A DNA stretch of 64,000 nt, taken from positions 1 through 64,000 of the forward strand of contig NZ_OAOD01000003.1 in assembly GCF_900205925.1 (NCBI RefSeq), written 5' to 3'. The stretch comes from Clostridium peptidivorans (GTDB lineage: Bacteria; Bacillota; Clostridia; Clostridiales; Clostridiaceae). The notes under the pieces were generated by a model. The model saw only the letters and a program-made list of their open reading frames with translations. It searched no databases and had not been told where the DNA came from. How positions within the stretch are numbered: position 1 is the stretch's first letter; every line of letters starts with the position of its first letter. Positions 53,129 through 62,441 of the stretch are shown here, one piece after another. Made by a program: the position numbers and the translations under genes.

Positions 53129-54526
53129 ATGGAAAAATATAAAATAAGTTTTAAAGATAATGACACTCCAAAGTATGTTCAAGTAGTTCAACATATAAAA
53201 AAGTTAATAGAAGACAATATCATAAAGGATGGAGAAAAGCTTCCTCCTATTAGAGATATGGCAAGTATGCTTAATGTAAACAGAATTACTGTAGTAAATG
53301 CCTATAAAAAGCTAGAGGGTGAAGGATACGCTGTTCAAAAAATCGGCAGCGGGACCTATGCTAAAAAGAAAGAAATTGTGTTAAATTTTAGAAAGAGATA
53401 TGGAGATGTAATAAGAAAAAGCCTAGATGATAAGTCAGTTAATTATATAGATTTTACTGGGGAAAGTATTTCAAGTGAATTATTTCATATAGATATTTTT
53501 AAAAATATAATAGATGAAGTTTTGGAGAGAGATGGAGTAAAGGCTTTAGTAAATCAGGAGGCACTAGGATATGAAGGACTTAGAAAAACCATTAATGATT
53601 TTTTTTGGAATGGAAATATAGGTAGTGATAATGTTTTGATAGTCTCAGGAGCGCAGCAGGGAATAGATATAGTTTCTAAAGCGTTGATTAATGTAAATGA
53701 TAATATAGTTGTTGAAAAGCCAACTTATGGAGGAGCCCTTACTGTATTTAAGTGGCGCAGAGCAAACATATTTGAAGTGCCTATTGAAGATGATGGTATG
53801 GACCTTGATTTATTAGAAAAACTAGTAAAGAAAAATAAGATAAAATGTATATATATTATGAGTTATTTTCAAAATCCAACGGGTATAAGCTACAGCTTAG
53901 AGAAGAAAAAGAGACTTTTAAATATGGCAGAAATATATGATTTTTATATTATAGAAGATGATTATTTATCAGAGCTTATATATAATAATATGGAATATAA
54001 AAGCTTTAAAAGTATGGATATAAATGATAGAGTTATATATATAAAAAGTTTTTCTAAAGTGTTTTTACCAGGTATAAGACTTGGATATTTAATAAGTCCT
54101 AAGATTTTTAAAGAGAATATACAAAATTCAAAGGTAAGCACAGATATAGCTACATCTAGTTTAATGCAAAGAGTATTGGAGTTATATGTATATAATGGGC
54201 TTTGGAAAGGTTATATAAGCGATTTAAATAAATTTTATAAACAAAAATATGAGATTATTGCTAAGCAGTTAAGCATAAAACTTTATAATAAAGTAGAGGT
54301 CATATATCCTGGCGGTGGGCTTTATTTTTATATGAAAATTTTGAATGATAATATAGACTCTATAAAGTTATTTTATAAATGTAGAGAAAAGGCACTTCTT
54401 ATAACTCCTGGAGTATTATTTTATTTAAATCCTGAAGAAGGCAAGAGATATTTTCGTATAGGCTTTTCTCAAGTTAAAGATGAAGATATTGAAAATGGAA
54501 TTGACATATTAAATACACTATTATAA
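53129..54526 (+). CDS. GntR/MocR-type transcriptional regulator with aminotransferase domain
   Basis: The 465-residue fusion has an N-terminal GntR winged helix (KYVQVVQHIKKLIEDNIIKDGEKLPPIRDMASMLNVNRITVVNAYKKLEGEGYAVQKIGSGTYA in outline). A fold-I aminotransferase domain follows with YEGLRKTINDFF, SGAQQGIDIVSKAL, YFQNPTGISYS and the PLP lysine K310 in KSFSKVFLPGIRLGYL. MocR regulators sense PLP or an amino compound; the target is usually a neighbouring gene. Here no PLP-synthesis gene is adjacent. The ATG at 53129 has GGAG upstream; the TTG at 53117 does not. Confidence 0.9.
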   Translation: MEKYKISFKDNDTPKYVQVVQHIKKLIEDNIIKDGEKLPPIRDMASMLNVNRITVVNAYKKLEGEGYAVQKIGSGTYAKKKEIVLNFRKRYGDVIRKSLDDKSVNYIDFTGESISSELFHIDIFKNIIDEVLERDGVKALVNQEALGYEGLRKTINDFFWNGNIGSDNVLIVSGAQQGIDIVSKALINVNDNIVVEKPTYGGALTVFKWRRANIFEVPIEDDGMDLDLLEKLVKKNKIKCIYIMSYFQNPTGISYSLEKKKRLLNMAEIYDFYIIEDDYLSELIYNNMEYKSFKSMDINDRVIYIKSFSKVFLPGIRLGYLISPKIFKENIQNSKVSTDIATSSLMQRVLELYVYNGLWKGYISDLNKFYKQKYEIIAKQLSIKLYNKVEVIYPGGGLYFYMKILNDNIDSIKLFYKCREKALLITPGVLFYLNPEEGKRYFRIGFSQVKDEDIENGIDILNTLL

Positions 54527-54546
54527 TAAGAATAGGGGAATTTTAA

Positions 54547-55215
54547 GTGAATTTAGGATTTGTAAAGTTAAATTGGGATGATATAGACTCATATTCTGAT
54601 GAAGAAATAACTTATTTTTTATTTTTAGAAGGGAAGTCTATAAATGCTATATGTAAAATAAGAAATTTAGATAAAAGTATAGTTCAAAAACATATCGTAG
54701 AAGGTAAGATAAAATATAGACTTCTTGCTAAAAGTAGTAATGAAAAAGAACTCATTCATAACATAAGCAAAGCAGGAAAGATGGATAAGTTGGATATTAT
54801 AAATTCATTAGATGAAGATACTAAGCATAGATTAATTCAATATATAAAAAATAACTACGTAGATATGTACTCAAGGGATAAGGAAACAGCTATATGGATT
54901 ATAGGGGAGCTTAAAGAAAGAGAATGTAATGAAATACTTACAAAAGCTTCTGTTCATAAGTTTGTAAATGTGAGAAGAATGGCAATATCAGCTATGAGAA
55001 AAATAAATGATAAAAGCTTTGAAAGAGCTTTTATTAGAGCACTTGAAGATGAAAATCCTCAGGTATTATTATATGCTATAAAAGGGCTAACAGAACTTAA
55101 AAGTGAATTAGTAAAGGGAAAAATTACATATATTATGGAAAATACAGATAAAGAATATTTAAGAAAAGCTTGCAAAGATTTCTTAAGTCCAGATAATGAT
55201 TTGGAAGAGGAATAA
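54547..55215 (+). CDS. HEAT-repeat-like protein
   Basis: This 222-residue soluble protein has an N-terminal part that looks like a small helix-turn-helix (EEITYFLFLEGKSINAICKIRNLDKSIVQKHI). The C-terminal part has two HEAT-like repeats (VNVRRMAISAMRKINDKSFERAFIRALEDENPQVLLYAIKGLTEL). Such repeats bind proteins or nucleic acid. Function unknown. GTG start after GGGGAA, 20 bases after the MocR gene and 31 before the IMPACT gene, so these may form one operon. Confidence 0.8.
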   Translation: MNLGFVKLNWDDIDSYSDEEITYFLFLEGKSINAICKIRNLDKSIVQKHIVEGKIKYRLLAKSSNEKELIHNISKAGKMDKLDIINSLDEDTKHRLIQYIKNNYVDMYSRDKETAIWIIGELKERECNEILTKASVHKFVNVRRMAISAMRKINDKSFERAFIRALEDENPQVLLYAIKGLTELKSELVKGKITYIMENTDKEYLRKACKDFLSPDNDLEEE

Positions 55216-55246
55216 GAATATTTAAGATAAATTAAGAGGTGATCAG

Positions 55247-55894
55247 GTGGGATACTTTACCATAAAAAATGAAGTTAGTAGTGAATTTGAAGAAAAGAAG
55301 TCTATATTCATAGGACATGCTAAAAGAGTATATAGCGATGAAGAAGCAAGAGCTTTCGTAGATAAAATAAAGGAAGAATATAAAGACGCAACTCATAATG
55401 TCTATGCCTATATTATAGGAGAGAATATGGGAATTCAAAGATATAGCGATGATGGAGAGCCTCAAGGTACGGCAGGAGTACCTGTACTTGATGTTATAAA
55501 AAAGAATAATGTTACAGATGTAGCGGTAGTTGTCACAAGATACTTTGGTGGAATATTGCTTGGCAAAGGAGGATTAGTAAGAGCCTATAGTAAAGGTGCA
55601 GCAGAGGCTTTAAAGGAAGGAGAAATAGTAGAAAAGGTTTTAGGGTGTGCTCTTCACATAACGATGGAATATGACCTTTTGGGAAAAGTCCAGTATAGTT
55701 GCGCGAAAAATATGTGGCATATAGAAGATACAGAATATACAGATAAGGTAAAAATCATTATTTTGTGTACTTTAGAAGATGCAGAGGCTATAAAAAAGGA
55801 AATAACACAAATTACATCAGGAAAATGTGAGTTTAGTATAGCAGATGAAAAGCATTATTTTAAATTAAACAATAGACTTATAGAAGAGGTCTAG
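55247..55894 (+). CDS. YigZ/IMPACT family protein
   Basis: This 215-residue protein starts with SEFEEKKSIFIGHAKRVYSDEEARAF and contains the signature DATHNVYAYIIGENMGIQRYSDDGEPQGTAGVPVLD, then TRYFGGILLGKGGLVRAYSKGAAEALK. The C-terminal half is the ferredoxin-like DUF1949 domain. The eukaryotic relative IMPACT regulates GCN2; the bacterial function is unproven. GTG start after GAGGTGATCAG. Confidence 0.92.
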   Translation: MGYFTIKNEVSSEFEEKKSIFIGHAKRVYSDEEARAFVDKIKEEYKDATHNVYAYIIGENMGIQRYSDDGEPQGTAGVPVLDVIKKNNVTDVAVVVTRYFGGILLGKGGLVRAYSKGAAEALKEGEIVEKVLGCALHITMEYDLLGKVQYSCAKNMWHIEDTEYTDKVKIIILCTLEDAEAIKKEITQITSGKCEFSIADEKHYFKLNNRLIEEV

Positions 55895-55937
55895 ATGAGT
55901 TATAATATCAGCTTTGGATTATAAAATTCACTTAAAT

Positions 55938-55967
55938 TTGAGTTTATATTATAAAATATGATATAAT
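55938..55967 (+). promoter_or_regulatory. Promoter of yebC
   Basis: TTGAGT (55938-55943), an 18-base spacer and TATAAT (55962-55967) lie 122 bases before yebC. Confidence 0.6.
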
Positions 55968-56089
55968 ATTTGAGGTGTTTTTATAAAAATTAGTGATGGT
56001 TTAGCAGAATATTGATTTATTATTATGTTGTTCTAAACTATTACATAGGAATTTTTAAAATTTTTTGATTTCATGAGGAGGAAGGTACT

Positions 56090-56830
56090 ATGTCAGGACA
56101 TTCTAAGTGGCATAATATACAAGCTAAAAAAGGTAAAACAGATGCAAAAAGAGGTAAAATATTTACAAAGATAGGAAAAGAACTTGCAATAGCTTCTAAA
56201 AATGGCGGTTCTAATCCTGACACTAATTCTAAATTAAGAGATGTTATAGCAAAAGCTAAGTCAAATAATATGCCTCAAGATACTATTACAAGAGCAATTA
56301 AAAAGGGTGCAGGGGAAATGGAAGGAGTAAACTACGAAGAAATAGTTTACGAAGGATATGGCCCTTCAGGAGTTGCTGTAATAGTAAAGGCTTTAACTGA
56401 TAATAAAAATAGAACTGCAGGTAATGTAAGACCAGCATTTTCAAAATATGGTGGAAACCTTGGAGCAACTGGCTGTGTAGGTTGGATGTTCCAAAGCAAG
56501 GGACAGATAGTTATAGAAAAGAAAGAAGATATGGATGAAGATGAAATGATGATGGTAGCTTTAGAAGCTGGAGCTCAAGACGTAGAAATTTCAGATGAAG
56601 TATTTGAAGTTATTACAACTCCAGAGGACTTCTCAGCGGTAAGAGAAGAACTTGAAAAAGCAGGGTTTGAATTCTTATCAGCAGATATAACTATGATTCC
56701 TGATACAACAGTTAGTCTTTCAATGGAAGACTCAGAGCTGTTCCAAAAGCTTGTAGATAAACTTGAAGATGATGATGACGTTCAGGACGTTTATCACAAT
56801 GCTGAGTTCCCAGAAGAATTTGAGGGATAA
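56090..56830 (+). CDS. yebC: YebC/PmpR-family protein
   Basis: The 246-residue protein has the family's N-terminal signature [30 protein letters not shown], then [41 protein letters not shown] and [18 protein letters not shown], with an acidic C-terminal domain. Long annotated as a transcriptional regulator; members of the family have been linked to translation of proline-rich stretches. AGGAGGAA precedes the ATG. Single-gene unit with promoter and terminator. Confidence 0.96.
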   Translation: MSGHSKWHNIQAKKGKTDAKRGKIFTKIGKELAIASKNGGSNPDTNSKLRDVIAKAKSNNMPQDTITRAIKKGAGEMEGVNYEEIVYEGYGPSGVAVIVKALTDNKNRTAGNVRPAFSKYGGNLGATGCVGWMFQSKGQIVIEKKEDMDEDEMMMVALEAGAQDVEISDEVFEVITTPEDFSAVREELEKAGFEFLSADITMIPDTTVSLSMEDSELFQKLVDKLEDDDDVQDVYHNAEFPEEFEG

Positions 56831-56854
56831 GATTAATATTTTTATAACCTATGG

Positions 56855-56898
56855 ATCACTCTTAAGTTGCTAAAGCAACGATAAGAGTGATTTTTTTA
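56855..56898 (+). terminator. Terminator of yebC
   Basis: ATCACTCTTA pairs with TAAGAGTGAT (56855-56864 with 56882-56891), with an inner GTTGC/GCAAC stem, followed by TTTTTTT. Confidence 0.9.
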
Positions 56899-56934
56899 TA
56901 AGAATTGAAAATATACAGACTAAAATTCTCATTT

Positions 56935-56999
56935 ATGTAAGGTTGACTTGACCCAAATGAGATGTAGTGTTACATTTGTAATGTAAGGTTAACATTACA
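56935..56999 (+). promoter_or_regulatory. Promoter and probable operator of the XRE-def unit
   Basis: TTGACC (56948-56953), 17 bases and TACATT (56971-56976) make a plausible promoter. Immediately downstream is the inverted repeat TGTAATGT-aaggtta-ACATTACA (56977-56999). ATGTAAGGTT occurs twice (56935-56944 and 56981-56990), and TTACAT (56970-56975) is a further half-site. This placement over the transcript start suits autorepression by the XRE protein encoded next. Confidence 0.5.
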
Positions 57000-57012
57000 G
57001 GAGTGATAGTAA

Positions 57013-57249
57013 ATGAAAAATAAACTAAAACAATTACGTGAAGCACTAGGATTAACTCAAGAACAATTAGGTGAACTTGTAGGGGTGTCAAGGCAAGCTA
57101 TTAATTCTATTGAAACAGAAAAGTTTGAACCATCTATATGGTTAGCATATGATATCTCTAAAATATTTAATAGTTCAATAGAGGAAGTTTTTTTATTTGA
57201 AGAAAGTGAAAGAAAATCAAGAGCACAGCAAAGTAGAGGTGAATGTTAA
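57013..57249 (+). CDS. XRE-family helix-turn-helix regulator
   Basis: The 78-residue protein has [37 protein letters not shown], the classic five-helix XRE DNA-binding domain, followed by [21 protein letters not shown] typical of the short Firmicute YgzD-like group. No effector domain, so it probably regulates by itself. The ATG follows AGGAGTG. The stop codon abuts the def start (57250), so the two are translationally linked. Inverted repeats lie over its promoter. Confidence 0.93.
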   Translation: MKNKLKQLREALGLTQEQLGELVGVSRQAINSIETEKFEPSIWLAYDISKIFNSSIEEVFLFEESERKSRAQQSRGEC

Positions 57250-57702
57250 ATGGCATTAAGACAAATTATACTTTTAGGTGATGAAATATTAAGAAAGAAG
57301 TGTAAAGAGGTTGAAGTAGTAGATGACAGAGTAAAACAAATTCTAAATGATATGGCTGATACTATGTATAACACAGAAAACGGTGGAGGATTAGCAGGTC
57401 CTCAAGTAGGTATGTTAAAAAGATTAGTTGTAATGGATATGGGACAAGGACTTATAAAATTAGTTAATCCAAAAATAATTAAGCAAGAGGGGATACAAGA
57501 AGTCATAGAGGGATGCTTAAGTATTCCTAATAGATGGGGAAAGTTAAAAAGACCAGCAAAGGTAACGATACAAGCATTAAATGAAAATGGTGAAGAAATT
57601 ACATTAACAGGCACAGGAGACTTAGCAAAGTGTTTTTGTCATGAAATAGACCATTTAGAGGGTATACTTTTTACTGATTTAGTTACTGAATATATAAAGT
57701 AA
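57250..57702 (+). CDS. def: Peptide deformylase
   Basis: The 150-residue metalloenzyme has the three family motifs: NGGGLAGPQVG (motif 1, with G-for-A at one position), EGCLSIP (metal cysteine) and HEIDHLEG (two metal histidines and the catalytic glutamate). It removes the formyl group from nascent proteins. Length and motifs are of the compact type found in clostridia. It shares a transcript with the XRE regulator. The usual partner fmt is not in this position. Confidence 0.95.
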   Translation: MALRQIILLGDEILRKKCKEVEVVDDRVKQILNDMADTMYNTENGGGLAGPQVGMLKRLVVMDMGQGLIKLVNPKIIKQEGIQEVIEGCLSIPNRWGKLKRPAKVTIQALNENGEEITLTGTGDLAKCFCHEIDHLEGILFTDLVTEYIK

Positions 57703-57724
57703 TAGTATAAAAATATTTTAATAA

Positions 57725-57755
57725 TGAATAAAAAGTCAATAACTGGTCCATAATA
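57725..57755 (+). promoter_or_regulatory. Sigma-G-type promoter of the bofC-like gene
   Basis: GAATA (57726-57730), an 18-base spacer and CATAATA (57749-57755) match the Bacillus sigma-G pattern (GMATR, 18 bases, CATWMTA) as I remember it. It lies 19 bases upstream of the start codon. Confidence 0.65.
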
Positions 57756-57773
57756 ATCCCTAGGAGGGATAAT

Positions 57774-58388
57774 ATGGAAAGAAAATATTCAAAAAATATG
57801 TACATAGTATTGGCAATTATGCTAGGTATAGCAATTTTTAGTATAAGCTATTATATAACTGCAGAGAGATTTAAGAGCAATAAGGACAATTATGGTAATG
57901 GAACTGAGGTAAAAAATAATACCTATGAAGAAGATAAAATGACTTTAAGTGGTGGAGAAAATTATGTCCTGGATTCCAAATGTGAAATTTTATTTTATAC
58001 TAAGTATAAGAAAAGTGGAGATTTAATTCTTGTTAAAAAAGAAGCTGCAAGTACCTTAGGATTAAAGGATAAGAAGCAAGTTGAAGAAAAATATAAACCA
58101 GAAGGATACAAGATTCAAGAGGGTTCTAAAACTCAAATTAAGCTTCAAAATGCAGTGGAAAAATATGTACCTAATAAATATGTATTAGGTATATATGGAG
58201 AGTATCTTGCCATTTTTAAAACAGATAAAGATGGCGATATGCATATTGAAAACGAAAAGGAAGATATTACAGAAAAGAAAATAGAAAATTTGAAGGAACA
58301 GGATATATATTTGCTTACTACAGGAAGTAAATATTTTCAATGTGACACTAGAGACGAGGTACTAGCACGCCTTGAGGATTATGAATAA
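57774..58388 (+). CDS. bofC: BofC-like forespore-secreted regulator
   Basis: The 204-residue protein has one N-terminal hydrophobic helix (MYIVLAIMLGIAIFSISYYI) and an outside domain. The C-terminal part, YVLGIYGEYLAIFKTDKDGD through ITEKKIENLKEQDIYLLTTGSKYFQCDTRDEVLARLEDYE, follows the BofC C-terminal domain pattern. B. subtilis bofC is also placed just before ruvA, is sigma-G dependent, and restrains SpoIVB in sigma-K activation; the position and the sigma-G-like promoter here support the same identity. Sequence similarity alone is moderate. GGAGGG precedes the ATG. Confidence 0.75.
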   Translation: MERKYSKNMYIVLAIMLGIAIFSISYYITAERFKSNKDNYGNGTEVKNNTYEEDKMTLSGGENYVLDSKCEILFYTKYKKSGDLILVKKEAASTLGLKDKKQVEEKYKPEGYKIQEGSKTQIKLQNAVEKYVPNKYVLGIYGEYLAIFKTDKDGDMHIENEKEDITEKKIENLKEQDIYLLTTGSKYFQCDTRDEVLARLEDYE

Positions 58389-58404
58389 TCCTTGAGGTTT
58401 TTTT
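58370..58404 (+). terminator. Terminator overlapping the bofC-like stop codon
   Basis: CCTTGAGGATTA and TAATCCTTGAGG form a 12-bp stem with two wobbles and a four-base loop that contains part of the stop codon (58386-58388 is in the stem), followed by seven T. Confidence 0.85.
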
Positions 58405-58473
58405 GTTGAATTAAATTTCTTAAAATGATAAAGTATTAAGAGGAAAAGTTTGATAAATGAAAGGACGAATGCT

Positions 58474-59064
58474 ATGTACGAGTATATAAAAGGCATTTAT
58501 AAGGGATTTAATAAAGAATACATAGTGGTAGAAAATAATGGAATAGGATATAAAATACATACATCTGGAAATACCATAACAGATATGCCTAAAATAAATG
58601 AAGAAGTAGAAGTTTACATTCAACAAATTGTAAGAGAAGATTTTATAGGATTGTATGGATTTTCATCACAAGATGAAAGAGATATGTTTAATTTACTTTT
58701 AAGTATAAATGGAGTAGGTGCAAAGGCTTCATTATCTATCTTATCTATAAGTAATATAAATAATTTAAAGTATGCAATATTTACTGGAGATGAAAAAGTT
58801 CTTGTAAAGGCTCCGGGCGTTGGTAAAAAAACTGCCCAAAGAATTATACTAGAATTAAAGGATAAGATAAAGCTAGATGAATTTATAGAGAATGAAGATG
58901 TAGAAAGTATTCAAGGTAGATCTAATAACTTAGATGAAGCACTGGAGGCTTTAGTTTCGCTAGGATATTCCGATAAGGAAGCAGCCAAGGCGTTAAAAAT
59001 GGTAAATGAGAAAGATTCTATAGAAAATATAATAAAGCAGTGTTTAAAATATTTGATGAATTAA
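58474..59064 (+). CDS. ruvA: Holliday junction branch migration protein RuvA
   Basis: The 196-residue protein starts MYEYIKGIYKGFNKEYIVVENNGIGYKIH. The helix-hairpin-helix pair follows (LLSINGVGAKASLSIL and VKAPGVGKKTAQRIILELKDKI), then an acidic linker and domain III (LDEALEALVSLGYSDKEAAKALKMV). It binds the four-way junction and loads RuvB. GAAAGGA precedes the ATG at 58474; the frame is open eight codons further. ruvB follows after 16 bases. Confidence 0.95.
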   Translation: MYEYIKGIYKGFNKEYIVVENNGIGYKIHTSGNTITDMPKINEEVEVYIQQIVREDFIGLYGFSSQDERDMFNLLLSINGVGAKASLSILSISNINNLKYAIFTGDEKVLVKAPGVGKKTAQRIILELKDKIKLDEFIENEDVESIQGRSNNLDEALEALVSLGYSDKEAAKALKMVNEKDSIENIIKQCLKYLMN

Positions 59065-59080
59065 AAGGGGGTAATGGTTT

Positions 59081-60118
59081 ATGGAAAACAGATTTGTTAC
59101 CGCTGAAACTCTTAATGAAGATAATGATATAGAATATAGTTTAAGACCTCAAAGACTTAAAGAGTATATAGGACAACGCAAGGTAAAAGAGAAGTTAGAT
59201 ATTTTTATAAAAGCTGCAAGGATGAGAGAAGAAGCATTAGATCATGTATTATTATATGGGCCTCCAGGACTTGGTAAGACGACACTTGCAAATATAATAG
59301 CTAAAGAAATGACTGGAAACTTAAAGGTAACTTCAGGCCCAGCAATTGAAAGAGCAGGGGATTTAGCAGCAATTCTTACAAGTTTAAATGATTATGATGT
59401 GCTTTTTATAGATGAAATTCACAGGTTAAATAGATCTGTAGAGGAAATACTTTATCCTGCTATGGAGGATTATGCTTTAGATATAGTAATAGGAAAAGGA
59501 GCCGCAGCTAAATCCATAAGATTGGATCTTCCTAAATTCACATTAATTGGGGCTACCACCAGAATAGGGCTTTTAACAGCTCCCTTAAGAGATAGGTTTG
59601 GAGTATTATGTCCTATGGAATTTTATGAGGAAGAAGAATTAAAAGAAATAATAGTAAGATCTTCTAGTATATTAAATGCTGAAATAGAAGAGGATGCTGC
59701 TTTTGAATTAGCTCGATCATCTAGAGGAACTCCGAGAATCGCCAATAGGATATTAAAAAGAGTAAGGGATTACTCAGATGTAAAAGGAAATGGAGTTATA
59801 AATATTGATACAGCAAGAGATGCTCTGGATTTATTAGAAATAGATAGAGAAGGATTTGATAGTGTAGATAAAAGAATACTTTTAGCTATAATTGATAACT
59901 TTGATGGAGGTCCTGTAGGAATAGAGACATTAGCCTATTTTATAGGAGAAGAACTAGGTACTATAGAAGATGTATATGAGCCATATTTGCTACAAAAGGG
60001 ATTCATATTAAGAACTCCAAGAGGAAGAGTTGCAACTGATAAGGCATATGTGCATTTAAATAGAAGAAGAGGTAAAAATAAGAAAATACAGCAGTTTAGC
60101 ATTGATTTAAATGAATGA
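59081..60118 (+). CDS. ruvB: Holliday junction helicase RuvB
   Basis: The 345-residue AAA+ ATPase has [26 protein letters not shown], Walker [12 protein letters not shown] (about 60-70), Walker [13 protein letters not shown], sensor 1 [12 protein letters not shown], arginine finger region PLRDRFGV and the winged-helix end [16 protein letters not shown]. It drives branch migration with RuvA. A full-length copy; no ruvC is present, as is normal in Firmicutes. Confidence 0.97.
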   Translation: MENRFVTAETLNEDNDIEYSLRPQRLKEYIGQRKVKEKLDIFIKAARMREEALDHVLLYGPPGLGKTTLANIIAKEMTGNLKVTSGPAIERAGDLAAILTSLNDYDVLFIDEIHRLNRSVEEILYPAMEDYALDIVIGKGAAAKSIRLDLPKFTLIGATTRIGLLTAPLRDRFGVLCPMEFYEEEELKEIIVRSSSILNAEIEEDAAFELARSSRGTPRIANRILKRVRDYSDVKGNGVINIDTARDALDLLEIDREGFDSVDKRILLAIIDNFDGGPVGIETLAYFIGEELGTIEDVYEPYLLQKGFILRTPRGRVATDKAYVHLNRRRGKNKKIQQFSIDLNE

Positions 60119-60142
60119 TAATTTTACTAAAGGAGAGTTAAT

Positions 60143-61168
60143 ATGCAAGTAAAGGATTTTGACTACTATTTACCAGAGGAGCTCATTGCGCAGCATCCTA
60201 CAGCAAAAAGAGATGAAGCAAGGCTTATGATTTTAGATAAAGCTACAGGAGAATTGGAACATAAGGTTTTTAAGGATATAATAAATTACTTAAATCCAGG
60301 AGATTGTTTGGTATTAAATGATACAAGAGTTTTACCTGCAAGACTTATAGGAGAAAAGGAAGACACTCATGGGAAAATGGAGTTTTTACTTTTAAAAAGG
60401 ACTGATAAGGATATTTGGGAAACATTAGTTAAGCCAGGTAAAAGAGCAAAGATAGGAAGTAAATTTGTGTTTGGAAATGGAGAACTTAAGGCTGAAGTAA
60501 TAGGGCTTGGAGAAGAAGGAAGCAGAATTGTAAAATTTGAATATGAAGGTATTTTTGAAGAAGTTTTAGATAGATTGGGACAAATGCCACTTCCTCCATA
60601 CATAACTGAAACATTAGAAGATAAGGAAATGTATCAAACGGTTTATTCTAAAGAGCAAGGTTCGGCAGCGGCACCTACAGCTGGACTTCATTTTACAGAA
60701 GAACTTTTAGATGATATAAAAAATAAAGGAGTAAAACTTGCGTTTTTAACTCTTCATGTGGGACTTGGAACTTTTAGACCTGTTAAGGTAGACGAGATAG
60801 AAAATCATACCATGCATTCAGAATACTATAGTATGACCCGAGAAACTGCAGATATAATAAATTCTACAAAAGAATCTGGTGGAAGAGTCATAGCAGTAGG
60901 TACAACATCTAATAGAACATTAGAAACCATAGCAGATGTAAATGGTAGGGTTAAAGAACAATCTGGCTGGACAGATATATTTATTTATCCAGGATATAAA
61001 TTTAAAATAGTAGATGCACTAATAACTAATTTCCACTTGCCTCAGTCTACTCTGTTGATGCTCATAAGTGCCTTAGCGGGAAGAGAAAAGATTATGAATG
61101 CTTATGGAACAGCAGTAAATGAAAAATATAGATTTTTCAGCTTTGGAGATGCAATGTTTATAAAATAG
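60143..61168 (+). CDS. queA: tRNA preQ1-34 S-adenosylmethionine ribosyltransferase-isomerase
   Basis: The 341-residue protein has [81 protein letters not shown] and [19 protein letters not shown], all QueA hallmarks. It adds the epoxycyclopentane ring to preQ1 in tRNA using AdoMet. GGAGAG precedes the ATG. Gene order ruvA-ruvB-queA-tgt-yajC is the classical one. Confidence 0.97.
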   Translation: MQVKDFDYYLPEELIAQHPTAKRDEARLMILDKATGELEHKVFKDIINYLNPGDCLVLNDTRVLPARLIGEKEDTHGKMEFLLLKRTDKDIWETLVKPGKRAKIGSKFVFGNGELKAEVIGLGEEGSRIVKFEYEGIFEEVLDRLGQMPLPPYITETLEDKEMYQTVYSKEQGSAAAPTAGLHFTEELLDDIKNKGVKLAFLTLHVGLGTFRPVKVDEIENHTMHSEYYSMTRETADIINSTKESGGRVIAVGTTSNRTLETIADVNGRVKEQSGWTDIFIYPGYKFKIVDALITNFHLPQSTLLMLISALAGREKIMNAYGTAVNEKYRFFSFGDAMFIK

Positions 61169-61236
61169 TTGTTAGAGAAATTAGAATTTTATATATTTAT
61201 TGTTTCTAAAATTGATAATTAAAAAGGAGTGTACAT

Positions 61237-62367
61237 ATGTATAGGCTTTTAAAAAAAGATGGTAATGCAAGAAGGGGAGAGTTTACGACACCTCATGGAG
61301 TTGTTCAAACTCCAGTATTTATGAATGTTGGAACTTTAGGAGTTATAAAGGGAGCAGTTTCTTCTATGGACTTAAAGGAAATAGGATGTCAAGTGGAGCT
61401 TTCAAATACTTATCACTTACATTTAAGACCAGGAGACAATGTTATAAAAAAGTTAGGTGGACTGCATAAATTTATGAATTGGGATAGGCCAATTCTTACA
61501 GATTCAGGTGGGTTTCAAGTATTTTCTCTTGCAGGTATAAGAAAAATACAAGAAGAAGGAGTTTATTTTAGCTCTCACATAGATGGAAGAAGAATATTTA
61601 TGGGGCCTGAAGAAAGTATGCAAATACAAAGTAATATTGCTTCAACTATTGCTATGGCTTTTGATGAGTGTATACCAAATCCTTCTACAAGGGAGTATGT
61701 GGAAAATTCTGTAGCCAGAACAACAAGATGGTTAGAGAGATGTGTAAAGGAAATGGATAGATTAAATTCACTTCCTGATACAATAAATAAAAAACAAATG
61801 CTCTTTGGTATAAATCAAGGGGGAACTTATGAGGATATTAGAATAGCACATGCTAAAGAAATTGTTAAGATGAACTTGGATGGATATGCAATAGGAGGCC
61901 TTGCTGTAGGAGAAACTCATGAGGAAATGTATAGGGTTATAGATGCTGTGGCACCTCACCTTCCAGAGGATAAGCCAATATATCTTATGGGAGTTGGACT
62001 TCCAAGTAATATTTTAGAAGCTGTTGATAGAGGTGTAGACTTCTTTGACTGCGTGCTTCCAGCTAGAAATGGAAGACATGGTCATGTATTTACTAAAGAA
62101 GGTAAGATAAATTTAATTAATGCTAAATTCGAGTTAGATGATAGACCTATTGATGAGGGATGTCAATGTCCAGCTTGTAAAGATTATTCAAGAGCCTATA
62201 TAAGACACTTGTTTAAAGCTAAGGAAATGCTTGCTATGAGATTATGTGTACTTCATAACTTGCATTTTTATAATAATCTTATGCAAGAAATAAGAGATGC
62301 CATTGATGCAGGTAATTTTAAGGAATATAAGGAAAGAAAATTAGCTGAGTGGGGCGGAAGAGCTTAA
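61237..62367 (+). CDS. tgt: Queuine/preQ1 tRNA-ribosyltransferase
   Basis: The 376-residue TIM-barrel enzyme has RRGEFTTPHGVVQTPVFMNVGT, the catalytic-aspartate motif LTDSGGFQVFSL, GGLAVGETHEEMYRVID, DRGVDFFDCVLPARNGRHG and the zinc site CQCPACKDYSRAYIRHL with a further histidine (VLHNLHFYN). It exchanges G34 of tRNA for preQ1; queA is immediately upstream. AAAGGAGTG precedes the ATG. Confidence 0.97.
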   Translation: MYRLLKKDGNARRGEFTTPHGVVQTPVFMNVGTLGVIKGAVSSMDLKEIGCQVELSNTYHLHLRPGDNVIKKLGGLHKFMNWDRPILTDSGGFQVFSLAGIRKIQEEGVYFSSHIDGRRIFMGPEESMQIQSNIASTIAMAFDECIPNPSTREYVENSVARTTRWLERCVKEMDRLNSLPDTINKKQMLFGINQGGTYEDIRIAHAKEIVKMNLDGYAIGGLAVGETHEEMYRVIDAVAPHLPEDKPIYLMGVGLPSNILEAVDRGVDFFDCVLPARNGRHGHVFTKEGKINLINAKFELDDRPIDEGCQCPACKDYSRAYIRHLFKAKEMLAMRLCVLHNLHFYNNLMQEIRDAIDAGNFKEYKERKLAEWGGRA

Positions 62368-62441
62368 AATAAAAATCAAAATAAAAACACTTTACAAATT
62401 TTTCTAAAAATTATAAACTATATTTAAAGGGAGGTGAGTGT

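Noticed and set aside
56927-56964. TCTCATTT/AAATGAGA as another copy of the CATCTC leader hairpin
   Set aside because: The arms are 20 bases apart, the CTRA tail is missing and the site overlaps the -35 region rather than a leader.
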